Assembly (NCBI GenBank): GCA_910586485.1
Contig: CAJUIA010000010.1
Coordinates: 1 to 64,000, forward strand
Origin: an uncultured Acetatifactor sp.
Lineage (GTDB): Bacteria; Bacillota; Clostridia; Lachnospirales; Lachnospiraceae
Length of the DNA: 64,000 bases
Direction of reading: 5' to 3'
Shown here: positions 50,629-59,005 of the stretch, piece by piece
Position numbering within the stretch: position 1 is the stretch's first letter
How the letters are laid out: each line of letters opens with the position of its first letter
Notes under the pieces: model-generated
Seen by the model: the letters and a program-made list of their open reading frames with translations, nothing else
Told to the model about the DNA's origin: nothing
Databases searched by the model: none
Made by a program: the position numbers and the translations under genes

Positions 50629-51025
50629 AGCAACAATACCGCCGGAATTGCTGGGGAAAGAACTTTCTGAAATTCTGCTTGAATGGGCAGACAACGAAGA
50701 AAAGAAACTTGTGGAAGCAATCGACGAAGCCGCCGACGCTTGCAATGAAACAGCGAAACAGTACGCGCCCGTAAGCAAAAGAAAGCGCGCCGGAACATAC
50801 AGGAGAAGTTTTGTAATAGATCGTGGCTGGCAGGCGCGCCACCACTATGCAGCAGAATGGCACGTTGAAGAACCGGAATACAGGCTGACGCACTTGCTGG
50901 AAAACGGGCATTTAACGAGGGACGGGACGCACAGGACAAAGGCAGTAAAACACATTAAATACGGTCGGCAGATCGCCGAACAGGTTTTAGAAGAACGACT
51001 GGCGGGATTGTGGGGTGGTAGCTGA
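50615..51025 (+). CDS. HK97 gp10-like tail component
   Basis: A 136-aa basic protein with the typical pattern of gp10-like tail components: NETAKQYAPVSKRKRAGTYR, GWQARHHYAAEWHVEEPEYRLTHLLENGHLTR. It acts at the neck or tail during assembly. Its stop shares a base with the next start. Confidence 0.85.
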   Translation: MGAVKATIPPELLGKELSEILLEWADNEEKKLVEAIDEAADACNETAKQYAPVSKRKRAGTYRRSFVIDRGWQARHHYAAEWHVEEPEYRLTHLLENGHLTRDGTHRTKAVKHIKYGRQIAEQVLEERLAGLWGGS

Positions 51026-51339
51026 TGAATATTCAAAAATATTTAGAAATAGAAACAGGGCTTCCAGTCGCGGAAGTAGCTTTCACAAAGCCACAAAAGC
51101 TGCCGTTTATTGCTTTCATTGACAGGACAGACGAAGACGGCGACGACTTCCACGCGCAGATCATATCCCACGATCTGACAGTCGAATTTTACGCGGCGCG
51201 CATTGACGCGGAGAACGAAAAAAAGATTGAAGCGGCATTTGCGAAGCAGGCATGGAAAGTAACAAAAGAAAGGGAGTGGATCGGGGAAGAAAAAATGTTT
51301 GAAACAATCTATACAACAAATTTTATAGAAAAGAGGTAA
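51025..51339 (+). CDS. Tail terminator / tail completion protein
   Basis: A 104-aa protein (MNIQKYLEIETGLPVAEVAF, IAFIDRTDEDGDDFHA) in the position of siphophage tail terminators, between gp10-like and tail tube genes. It would cap the tail tube at the neck. Assigned by position and size. Confidence 0.65.
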   Translation: MNIQKYLEIETGLPVAEVAFTKPQKLPFIAFIDRTDEDGDDFHAQIISHDLTVEFYAARIDAENEKKIEAAFAKQAWKVTKEREWIGEEKMFETIYTTNFIEKR

Positions 51340-51345
51340 GGGCGC

Positions 51346-52080
51346 ATGAAAAAAGGAACGAAGGAAAAAGTCACACTGGGGAGCGGTAAACTTTACATGG
51401 CAGAGTTTACGGGCGACTTTGCGAAAGATTTTGCAGAGATTTTAAAGCTGCTTATGACAGAGGAAAACCACGCGGGCTGGATCAAGGGCGGCGCAAGTAT
51501 TGAGTACAAGCCCACCATGACAAAGGAAAAGGACGATTTAGGGCATATCGTCAAGGAAATTCTGACAGACGAAGAAGCCACTTTCAAATCGGGGCTTTTC
51601 ACATGGAACGGGCAGACGCTGGCAAAGTTTACGGCGACAGCAGAGATCACGACGGAAACAAGGGACGGGAAAACATACCGCCGCTTGAAAATCGGCGGGA
51701 CGGCGAACGACGACGGGAAACAGTATGCGATCCTGTTTGTGCATGAAGACGCGGTGGAAGGCAACTGTTATCTGCTTGTGGTAGGCAGAAACAACGCAGG
51801 CTTCACAATCACGTTTGCACCGGACAGCGCAACCGTGATTGACGCGGAATTTTCCTGCAAGCCCCACGACGAACGCGGGACGCTGATTGAGTTTGTGGAA
51901 GAAATTGATGAGGAATACCAGAAGACATACACGGAAGACGAATTAAACGCGCTGACCGTTGCACAGATTGAGACAATCGCAAAGGCGAAAGGCTACACGC
52001 TGACAGGAAGCGACAAGGCGGCAAAGATCGCTTCTTTCCTTGCGGAGCAGACGGCAGCAGGCGGCAGCGGCACGGAATAA
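51346..52080 (+). CDS. Major tail tube protein with C-terminal HeH/SAP-like domain
   Basis: A 244-aa tail tube protein. The first 190 residues are the tube domain (KVTLGSGKLYMAEFTGDF, YKPTMTKEKDDLG, ITFAPDSATVIDAEF). The last 48 (YTEDELNALTVAQIETIAKA ... DKAAKIASFLAEQTAAGG) repeat the end domain of the capsid protein almost residue for residue. A hairpin follows the gene. Confidence 0.85.
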   Translation: MKKGTKEKVTLGSGKLYMAEFTGDFAKDFAEILKLLMTEENHAGWIKGGASIEYKPTMTKEKDDLGHIVKEILTDEEATFKSGLFTWNGQTLAKFTATAEITTETRDGKTYRRLKIGGTANDDGKQYAILFVHEDAVEGNCYLLVVGRNNAGFTITFAPDSATVIDAEFSCKPHDERGTLIEFVEEIDEEYQKTYTEDELNALTVAQIETIAKAKGYTLTGSDKAAKIASFLAEQTAAGGSGTE

Positions 52081-52091
52081 CAGATAAACGC

Positions 52092-52112
52092 GGGGCTGGC
52101 GTTCCCAGCCCC
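52092..52112 (+). other. Hairpin after the tail tube gene
   Basis: GGGGCTGG (52092-52099) pairs perfectly with CCAGCCCC (52105-52112) around a 5-nt loop. It has no T-run and is comparable to the hairpin after the capsid gene. Confidence 0.6.
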
Positions 52113-52138
52113 AGCACATACGGAAGGAAAGTAAAAAT

Positions 52139-52528
52139 ATGAATTATAAAGTAAATTTTCAAAAAGCAAAAAGAAATTACATGGTTCTGACCTTCGACGA
52201 CGAACGCGAGGAAAACGGAAAGACAGTGGAATTTGAAAAAGTGATCCATGTCGGTATGCCTAAAAAGCGCGTATTCCATGCGTTAATAGATATGCAGGAA
52301 ATTGTGGAGAAAAAAGGCGAAGCGCAGACAGCAGCGGAAAAGAACGAAGCAGACAGGGAAACAATAGACGAATTATACGAACTGACAGCGCAAATTCTTT
52401 CCAACAATCTGAAAGGCGAAAAAATAACGGTGGACTGGGTAGATGAACAGTTTTCAATAGAGGAAATAAAAGGGTTTCTCACACAGTACACAAAATTTGC
52501 AAATGGCGAAGCGTTAAACCCAAACTAG
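52139..52528 (+). CDS. Tail assembly chaperone G-like protein
   Basis: A 129-aa protein in the position of lambda gpG, between tail tube and tape measure (DREENGKTVEFEKVIHVG-like start, helical end). It ends at TAG 52526-52528. The codons before the stop contain the heptamer C-CCA-AAC (52519-52525), a canonical -1 slippery site in the correct frame, so part of the product should be extended into the next frame as a G-T fusion. Confidence 0.82.
   Translation: MNYKVNFQKAKRNYMVLTFDDEREENGKTVEFEKVIHVGMPKKRVFHALIDMQEIVEKKGEAQTAAEKNEADRETIDELYELTAQILSNNLKGEKITVDWVDEQFSIEEIKGFLTQYTKFANGEALNPN
52519..52525 (+). promoter_or_regulatory. -1 ribosomal frameshift site CCCAAAC
   Basis: The heptamer fits X XXY YYZ in the zero frame (C CCA AAC) and is directly followed by the zero-frame stop TAG. 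A -1 slip gives ...LELPFYPTDESG and continues to 52794. Programmed frameshifting between G and T genes is well established in siphophages. Confidence 0.8.
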
Positions 52529-52794
52529 AGTTGCCCTTCTATCCGACAGACGAAAGCGGGATTTATGACATACCGACGTACTGGGAACATTTGGTGCATG
52601 AGTACACCGGATTGAATGTAAACGAGATAGAAGAACTTGAATACATAGACTATTTGCAGTACAAACGGGACGCTTTCATACATGAAATGAACAAAACAGA
52701 AGAAGGGCGCGAATATCTGGAAAATGCGCGGACGCTATCGCAGACAGAGCCGGACAGACAAAGCCTGCGGCGACTTTTCGGAAAGAGAGGGTAA
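52525..52794 (+). CDS. Tail assembly chaperone T-like extension (made by -1 frameshift)
   Basis: The -1 frame from the slippery site encodes 89 residues (LELPFYPTDESGIYDIPTYW, EIEELEYIDYLQYKRDAFIH), giving a G-T fusion of about 218 residues. There is no good independent start: the only early candidate is TTG 52531 without a ribosome site. The fusion would bind the tape measure protein made downstream. Confidence 0.78.
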   Translation, partial: LELPFYPTDESGIYDIPTYWEHLVHEYTGLNVNEIEELEYIDYLQYKRDAFIHEMNKTEEGREYLENARTLSQTEPDRQSLRRLFGKRG

Positions 52795-52800
52795 GCGGCA

Positions 52801-55800
52801 ATGTCAAAGGGACTGAAAGGAATTACTGTAAAAATCGACGGCGACACAAAGCCGTTAAACCAAGCACTTTCAAAAGTGAACGCGGAAACAAAAAGCCTGC
52901 AGGGAGAGTTAAAGGGCATAAATTCCCTTTTAAAATTCGATCCGCAAAATACGGAGTTGCTGGCACAGAAACAGACTGTATTAAAACAGGCGATCGAACA
53001 GACGGAAGGCAAGTTAAAAACATTGATACAGGCACAAAAAGAAATGGAGGAAGACGGAAAAAATGCGGATAATAGCGCAGAGTATCGGGACTTGCAACGG
53101 GAGATCGCAGCAACACAGCAGAAACTAGCGGGATATAACACACAGCTAGAAAGTACGCAAAAAACACAAAAGACACTAAACGAAGCACTGGAAGATACGG
53201 AGAACACAAGCAAAGCACTTTCGGGCGAATTAGATAAAATAAATAATTCGTTAAAAAATGACAGTAGCAATACAGAACTTTTGGCACAAAAGCAGACTGT
53301 ATTAAAGCAAGCAATCACAGAAACAGAAGAAAAGCTGAAACTTCTGACACAGGCGCAGCAGCAAATGGCAGAAGCGGGGAAAGACATAGACGACGCGGAG
53401 TACCGAGATTTACAGCGCGAAATTGCCGCAACAAAACAAAAGCTGACGGAATATAATTCAGAACTTAAAGACACAGAAACACAGCAAAAGAAAGCGGCAA
53501 AAGAAGCGGAAACGCTGGGACAGAAAATATACAAGATTGCAAGCCATATACCGATCGTGGGAAAGCTGGCAGATGGTTTTGTGAAAGCAAAGCAAAAAAT
53601 CACGGAAACCGTAAAAGAAAGCGAAGCCGTAAAGAAGATCGGATCAGCGGTCGAGGGAGCGCGGCAAAAGGTAGAAGCCTTTAAAAATTCCCACCCGCAC
53701 GTTAAAAAAGTCGCTGACGCTTTCCACAGCATGAAAGAAAAAGCTGACGAATTAAAAAGCAAGCTGCCTTCGCTCCAGCAATCACTGGCGGCGGTAGGAA
53801 ATGCGGCAGCAGGCGCGGCAAAGGGCGGCTTTAAGGCGTTAGAAGTAACGATCGGCGGCACAATGAAAGCGTTTGCGGCTTTTTCTACGGCAGCACTCAC
53901 AGCAGGCGCAGCGATCACAAAAAGCGCGGTGGAACACTACGCCGATTATGAACAGCTTGTGGGCGGCGTAGAGACGCTTTTTGGGGCTGGCGGGCAATCA
54001 TTAGAGGAATACGCCAAAAGCGTCGGAAAATCGACGGAAGACGCCAAAAAAGACTATGATAGTCTGATGAAGGCGCAGGACACGGTTTTAAAAAACGCAG
54101 ACAACGCATATAAAACCGCCGGACTGTCGGCGAATGAGTACATGGAAACCGTGACGGGCTTTTCTGCCGCACTCATAAAGAGCATGGGCGGGGACACCGA
54201 AGCGGCAGCAAAAAAAGCAGATATGGCGATCACAGACATGGCAGACAACGCCAACAAAATGGGATCGGATATATCATCAATACAGACAGCATATCAAGGC
54301 TTCGCAAAACAGAATTATACAATGCTGGACAACTTAAAACTGGGCTACGGCGGCACAAAAGAGGAAATGCAGCGGCTTTTGGAAGACGCAACAAAGCTAT
54401 CCGGCATTGAGTATGATATATCCTCATACGCGGACATTGTAGACGCAATCCACGTCGTACAGACCGAAATGGGGATCACAGGGACGACGGCGAAAGAAGC
54501 AAGCGAAACCATATCGGGATCAATCAGCGCGGCAAAGTCGGCATACGAAAACCTTATGACGGGGCTTGCTGATGAAAACGCGGATTTAGACGGACTGATC
54601 GACAACATGGCAGACAGCATTTTGACGGTGGTTGACAATGTGCTTCCACGCGTTATGGAAACCGTGCCACGGATCGTCGAAGCAGTCCCGAAACTGATAG
54701 AGGGACTAAGCGCGGCATTTGCAGGAATAGCCGGACAGTTGGGCGGGATTGCAGATCAGCTTTTACCGCCGCTCATGCAGGCATTTTTTACACTGATACG
54801 GACAGTAACGGGCGCATTGCCTACACTGTTACCGCAGATATTAAACGCAGCAATAACACTTTTTAGCGGGATTTTACAGGGACTAACGGAAACCATACCA
54901 CAGCTTCTTGCAATGCTTCCCACTATCATTCAGACAATATCACAGGCACTTATAGCAAATCTGCCACAGATTATTTCAATGGGCGTACAAATCCTTGTAA
55001 GTCTCATTAACGGCATTTCACAGACGATACCCCAACTTATAACCGCAATTATAGAACTGATCCCCGTTATTGTGCAGGCGATCATGGATAATTTACCGCT
55101 AATCATAGACGCGGGGCTAAACCTTTTAATGTCCCTTATATCGGGCATAGTACAGGCGATCCCGCAGCTTATAGCAATGCTGCCGACGATCATAAATACG
55201 ATTGTGTCGCAGATCGTTTCCATGCTGCCAAAGATCATAGAAACGGGCATACAGCTTTTAAATTCGCTCATATCGGGAATTGTGCAGGCAATCCCGCAAC
55301 TGATCGCAACGCTGCCACAGGTCATTACTTCGACAGTGAACACGATTATTGCAAATCTGCCAAAGATCATACAGACAGGTATTGAACTTCTGGGCGCGCT
55401 CATATCGGGAATTATTCGGGCGATCCCGTCACTGGTCGCAGCATTGCCACGGGTATTTTCCGCGATCATCAATGCCTTTAAAGGGATCAACTGGGCGGAT
55501 TTAGGAAAGAACATCATAGACGGCGTTATAAACGGCGTAAAGAACGCCGCCAGCAGTCTGATAAATGTATTTAAGGATTTAGCGGAGTCGGCACTGGACG
55601 CAGTAAAAGACTTTTTCGGGATTGCCAGCCCGTCAAAGGTCATGCGGGATCAAGTCGGAAAAATGCTTCCGGCAGGCATGGCGCAGGGCGTGGAAGACGG
55701 CATGGACGCAGAGGAAAAGAGGATCAAGGCAGCAATGGCGCGCGGAGTGCCTACGACGATCGACGGGTACATAAAGGCGGGCGGCAGTGGTACGACGGGA

Positions 55801-55941
55801 AGCGCGCAGACAGCAGCAGGGGGCGGCGGTTTTGTGCAAAATCTGACGATCAACAGCCCGCGCGAATTATCGCCTTCAGAAACGGCGCGGCTGAACAGAA
55901 ACGCAATGCGGCAGACCGTACTAAAACTAAAGCCGACGTAA
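52801..55941 (+). CDS. Tail tape measure protein
   Basis: A 1046-aa protein that sets tail length and is threaded through the tube. Residues about 16-115 and 125-225 are an internal duplication (NTELLAQKQTVLKQAI and EYRDLQREIAAT occur in both). A phage minor-tail region follows at about 360-600 (QLVGGVETLFGAGGQSLEEYA). Then about eight amphipathic repeats of roughly 33 residues (LISGIVQAIPQLIAMLPTII pattern) run to about 890, ending in SPSKVMRDQVGK. The length predicts a tail of roughly 150 nm by the usual rule of 1.5 angstrom per residue. Confidence 0.93.
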   Translation: MSKGLKGITVKIDGDTKPLNQALSKVNAETKSLQGELKGINSLLKFDPQNTELLAQKQTVLKQAIEQTEGKLKTLIQAQKEMEEDGKNADNSAEYRDLQREIAATQQKLAGYNTQLESTQKTQKTLNEALEDTENTSKALSGELDKINNSLKNDSSNTELLAQKQTVLKQAITETEEKLKLLTQAQQQMAEAGKDIDDAEYRDLQREIAATKQKLTEYNSELKDTETQQKKAAKEAETLGQKIYKIASHIPIVGKLADGFVKAKQKITETVKESEAVKKIGSAVEGARQKVEAFKNSHPHVKKVADAFHSMKEKADELKSKLPSLQQSLAAVGNAAAGAAKGGFKALEVTIGGTMKAFAAFSTAALTAGAAITKSAVEHYADYEQLVGGVETLFGAGGQSLEEYAKSVGKSTEDAKKDYDSLMKAQDTVLKNADNAYKTAGLSANEYMETVTGFSAALIKSMGGDTEAAAKKADMAITDMADNANKMGSDISSIQTAYQGFAKQNYTMLDNLKLGYGGTKEEMQRLLEDATKLSGIEYDISSYADIVDAIHVVQTEMGITGTTAKEASETISGSISAAKSAYENLMTGLADENADLDGLIDNMADSILTVVDNVLPRVMETVPRIVEAVPKLIEGLSAAFAGIAGQLGGIADQLLPPLMQAFFTLIRTVTGALPTLLPQILNAAITLFSGILQGLTETIPQLLAMLPTIIQTISQALIANLPQIISMGVQILVSLINGISQTIPQLITAIIELIPVIVQAIMDNLPLIIDAGLNLLMSLISGIVQAIPQLIAMLPTIINTIVSQIVSMLPKIIETGIQLLNSLISGIVQAIPQLIATLPQVITSTVNTIIANLPKIIQTGIELLGALISGIIRAIPSLVAALPRVFSAIINAFKGINWADLGKNIIDGVINGVKNAASSLINVFKDLAESALDAVKDFFGIASPSKVMRDQVGKMLPAGMAQGVEDGMDAEEKRIKAAMARGVPTTIDGYIKAGGSGTTGSAQTAAGGGGFVQNLTINSPRELSPSETARLNRNAMRQTVLKLKPT

Positions 55942-55945
55942 GGGG

Positions 55946-56815
55946 GTGGAGAAAATAAAAGTTATAAAATGCGAGAATGACAACGGGCTTTCTGCCGTAT
56001 TTACCTACAATCACGACGTAACGGAGTTTTTTCTTGTATCGCTTGACGGCGTATACAGAATGAAAAACGCAGTACATACATCACAGAACGCCACGACGGA
56101 CGGCAGCAGCTACGGCGGGGAGACGCTGGAACAAAGAAATATTGTTATTACGGCGAATATCCGCAGGAATTACAGGGAAAACAGAGATCATTTATCGCGC
56201 GTATTCAAAAAAGGCGCAGAAGGCACGTTTTACCACACCGAGGACGGGCAGACACGGAAAATAAAGTACCGCGTGGAAGATATTGATATAGCGGAAAAGG
56301 GCGTTTTGCGCCCTGCCGTTATATCGCTGATTTGTCCCGATCCCTACTTTAAGGACGACACAGCGACGCACATTGAAATGGCAAGCTGGGAAAGCGGTTT
56401 TGAATTTCCGTGCGAGATACCGGAAAGCGGCATGGAATTTGGTACGCGGTCAAAAGAGACAATCAAGGTCGTGGACAATAACAGCACAACGGCAATCGGT
56501 ATTCAAATGACGATCATTGCGGAAGACGTTGTTATAAACCCGTCAATTATGAACGTGACGACGGGGGAAACGCTGAAATTACTTTGCACTATGCAGCCGG
56601 ACGATCAGATCGTCATAACAACAGAGCAGGGCAATATAGACGTTATTCTTTTCCGCGGCGGGGAGAAGATAGACTACAACTACACCGTGGACGAGGAAAA
56701 CGAAGGTTATGTCCAGCTAGAGACAGGCAGGAACTATATAAGCTATACGGCAGACGAAGGCGGCGACTACATGAATGTAAATTTTGACTTTGAAAACTGC
56801 TATGTAATGCCGTAG
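55946..56815 (+). CDS. Distal tail protein (Dit-like, phage tail family)
   Basis: A 289-aa protein with the features of siphovirus distal tail proteins: DGSSYGGETLEQRNIVITA, REHRD-like segment NRDHLSRVF, and ISLICPDPYFKD. It forms the hexameric ring joining tube and baseplate. It starts at GTG 55946, 5 nt after the tape measure stop. Confidence 0.85.
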   Translation: MEKIKVIKCENDNGLSAVFTYNHDVTEFFLVSLDGVYRMKNAVHTSQNATTDGSSYGGETLEQRNIVITANIRRNYRENRDHLSRVFKKGAEGTFYHTEDGQTRKIKYRVEDIDIAEKGVLRPAVISLICPDPYFKDDTATHIEMASWESGFEFPCEIPESGMEFGTRSKETIKVVDNNSTTAIGIQMTIIAEDVVINPSIMNVTTGETLKLLCTMQPDDQIVITTEQGNIDVILFRGGEKIDYNYTVDEENEGYVQLETGRNYISYTADEGGDYMNVNFDFENCYVMP

Positions 56816-56826
56816 AGGGGGAGAGC

Positions 56827-57924
56827 ATGACACAGACAGCGGTGGAAATGCGGCAGCAGAAACAAGTAAAAGTGTATGATATAAACCTTATGCGGCAGGG
56901 CGTGATCGACGTTTATAGATCGCTGATATGGACGCGGAAATATTACGAAGCTGGAACGGTGGAACTTCACGCAGCCTTAAACAGCAAAAATTTAAAGCTA
57001 TTGCAGAAAGGAAACATTGTTACAATGACCGGATCGGTGGAAAGCGCGATCATTAGCGGAATGGCAGCGGACGACTTTTCAAACGAGATCACGGCAACGG
57101 GCAACATGCTTTCTGCGGGGCTTTCACGGCGCGGCATTAAAACGGTGGTAAATGCGGCAGATACGCCCTATGAAGACATTATGCGGCGGCTGGTGGATAT
57201 TTCAGCGATAAGCGGCACAAACCCGCTTCCGCGCCTTGTACTGGGCGAAAAATGCGGCGCAGGCGGCAGGGTATCGCTTCAAGTGTCCTACAAAGATTTA
57301 TATACATACATGACGAAATTATCAGCTTGTAGCAATTTGGGCTTCCGCATACGCGGGGACTATAAAAACAAAAAATTCATATTTGAGGTATACGAAGGGA
57401 AAGACCACAGCGAAAACCAGACCGGAAACAAGCGCGTCATATTTTCGGAGATATACAGGAATATAAACAAAACCACGTTCACGACAAACGATCAGAACTA
57501 TAAAACCCATGCGGTCGTATTCGGGGACGGAGAGGGAACGGCGCGCACGGTCATGGAAGCGACGTTCGATCCGGCAGCGACAGGCTGGGAGCGGCGGGAA
57601 ATCATGGTGGACGCGCGGGACATTAAACGGGACAATCTGACAGACGCGCAGTACAAAGCGGCACTTGTGCAGCGGGGGACGGAAAAGCTGGCAGAATACG
57701 GGATCGTGGAGTGTCTGGAAGCCGTGACGCTTCCGAACATGAATTTTACATATAAGGCTGATTATGATTTAGGCGACATTGTGACGGTAAACAAAAAGGC
57801 ATGGGGGATAAAAATGGATAAGCGGATCACAGAGGTACAGGAGATATACGAAAACGGCGGCTTGTCAGTCGTCCCGACGTTCGGCGATCCCCTGCCGGAC
57901 ACGGTGGACTTATCAGACAATTAG
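56827..57924 (+). CDS. Tail-tip protein (ReqiPepy6 gp37-like)
   Basis: A 365-aa protein resembling the siphovirus ReqiPepy6 gp37-like family (RSLIWTRKYYEAGTVELHA, AISGTNPLPRLVLGEKCG, DLGDIVTVNKKAWGIKMDKRI), comparable to the hub of phage baseplates (gp27/Tal N-terminal fold). It joins the distal tail ring to receptor-binding parts encoded next. Confidence 0.82.
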   Translation: MTQTAVEMRQQKQVKVYDINLMRQGVIDVYRSLIWTRKYYEAGTVELHAALNSKNLKLLQKGNIVTMTGSVESAIISGMAADDFSNEITATGNMLSAGLSRRGIKTVVNAADTPYEDIMRRLVDISAISGTNPLPRLVLGEKCGAGGRVSLQVSYKDLYTYMTKLSACSNLGFRIRGDYKNKKFIFEVYEGKDHSENQTGNKRVIFSEIYRNINKTTFTTNDQNYKTHAVVFGDGEGTARTVMEATFDPAATGWERREIMVDARDIKRDNLTDAQYKAALVQRGTEKLAEYGIVECLEAVTLPNMNFTYKADYDLGDIVTVNKKAWGIKMDKRITEVQEIYENGGLSVVPTFGDPLPDTVDLSDN

Positions 57925-57941
57925 AAAGGAGAAAGCAGAGC

Positions 57942-59003
57942 ATGGCAGAGAATTACAGTTTTTTTAATTCCAAAGACCACGACAGGGTATACAATGCCCG
58001 CCACTGGGCTGATTATTTTTTTCCGCTTTTCAAGTCCGGCGTATTTAACGGCGATCTGCAGGTCGTGGCAAACGGGGGAATGACCGTAAAAATAAAATCG
58101 GGGTACGCATGGATCGACGGGTACGGCTACCACTTGACAGACGGGCTTGTGGTCGATTTAGAGACGGCAAGCGGCAACATGAACCGCGCGGACAGTATTG
58201 TTATACGGCTGGACTTGACAAACCGCTGGATCAAGGCATTTTGCAAGACGGGCAGCTATTACGCGGGGGCAGGCGTACCGCCCGTGCCGGAGATCACGGC
58301 GACGATCCACGAAATTGTAATAGCGCATATTTCCATAGCTGCGGGCGTAACGGAAATCACGCAGGACATGATAACGGACACGCGCATGGACGGCGATATT
58401 TGCGGCTGGGTATGCGGGGCGGTCGAGCAGATCGACTTCTCACAGATAAAGGCGCAGTTTGACAAATTTTTTGCAAACTACGAAGCGGAGATACGGACGC
58501 AGTACGGCTTGTATATGCAGGATATAGAAAGGCTGGAAACGCAGGGGCAGGACAGATACGACAACATGGATCGGGAATTTACGAACTATGAGAACCAGCA
58601 GAAAGAGAACATCACGAAATGGCAGCAGGACGAAAGGGAGTATTTAGACGCATGGATCGCAGCCGTGCAGACGGAATACTTCGCATGGCTTGACCGGATC
58701 AAGGACATTCTGGACGAAAACGCCGCCGGACATTTACAGAATGAGGTTGACGATCTGACGGTGGACGCTTTCAACCGTTATTATGGACTGCAGGCACAGG
58801 AAACGTTGTTTCTTGACGACGGCAGCATAAAAACGACGAATGAGGAAGCGGAGATCATCACGGAATTTGGTTTTGACGCTGACGGGAACGAAACGGCAGT
58901 AACAACCGTGAAGCCGTTTACCGGGATGTATGACTATGTAAAGGCGACAGTATTTTTTGCTGAAAAGGTGGTAAGCAGTACAGAAAAGAAAGAGAGGGTA
59001 TAA
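57942..59003 (+). CDS. Baseplate / upper fibre protein
   Basis: A 353-aa protein. The N-terminal 150 residues are a beta domain typical of baseplate proteins (YNARHWADYFFPLFKSGVF, VKIKSGYAWIDGYGYHL). The middle (about 165-260) is a long coiled coil with many Gln and Glu, and a small beta domain closes it. It probably holds the variable DGR protein encoded directly downstream. Confidence 0.75.
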   Translation: MAENYSFFNSKDHDRVYNARHWADYFFPLFKSGVFNGDLQVVANGGMTVKIKSGYAWIDGYGYHLTDGLVVDLETASGNMNRADSIVIRLDLTNRWIKAFCKTGSYYAGAGVPPVPEITATIHEIVIAHISIAAGVTEITQDMITDTRMDGDICGWVCGAVEQIDFSQIKAQFDKFFANYEAEIRTQYGLYMQDIERLETQGQDRYDNMDREFTNYENQQKENITKWQQDEREYLDAWIAAVQTEYFAWLDRIKDILDENAAGHLQNEVDDLTVDAFNRYYGLQAQETLFLDDGSIKTTNEEAEIITEFGFDADGNETAVTTVKPFTGMYDYVKATVFFAEKVVSSTEKKERV

Positions 59004-59005
59004 AA

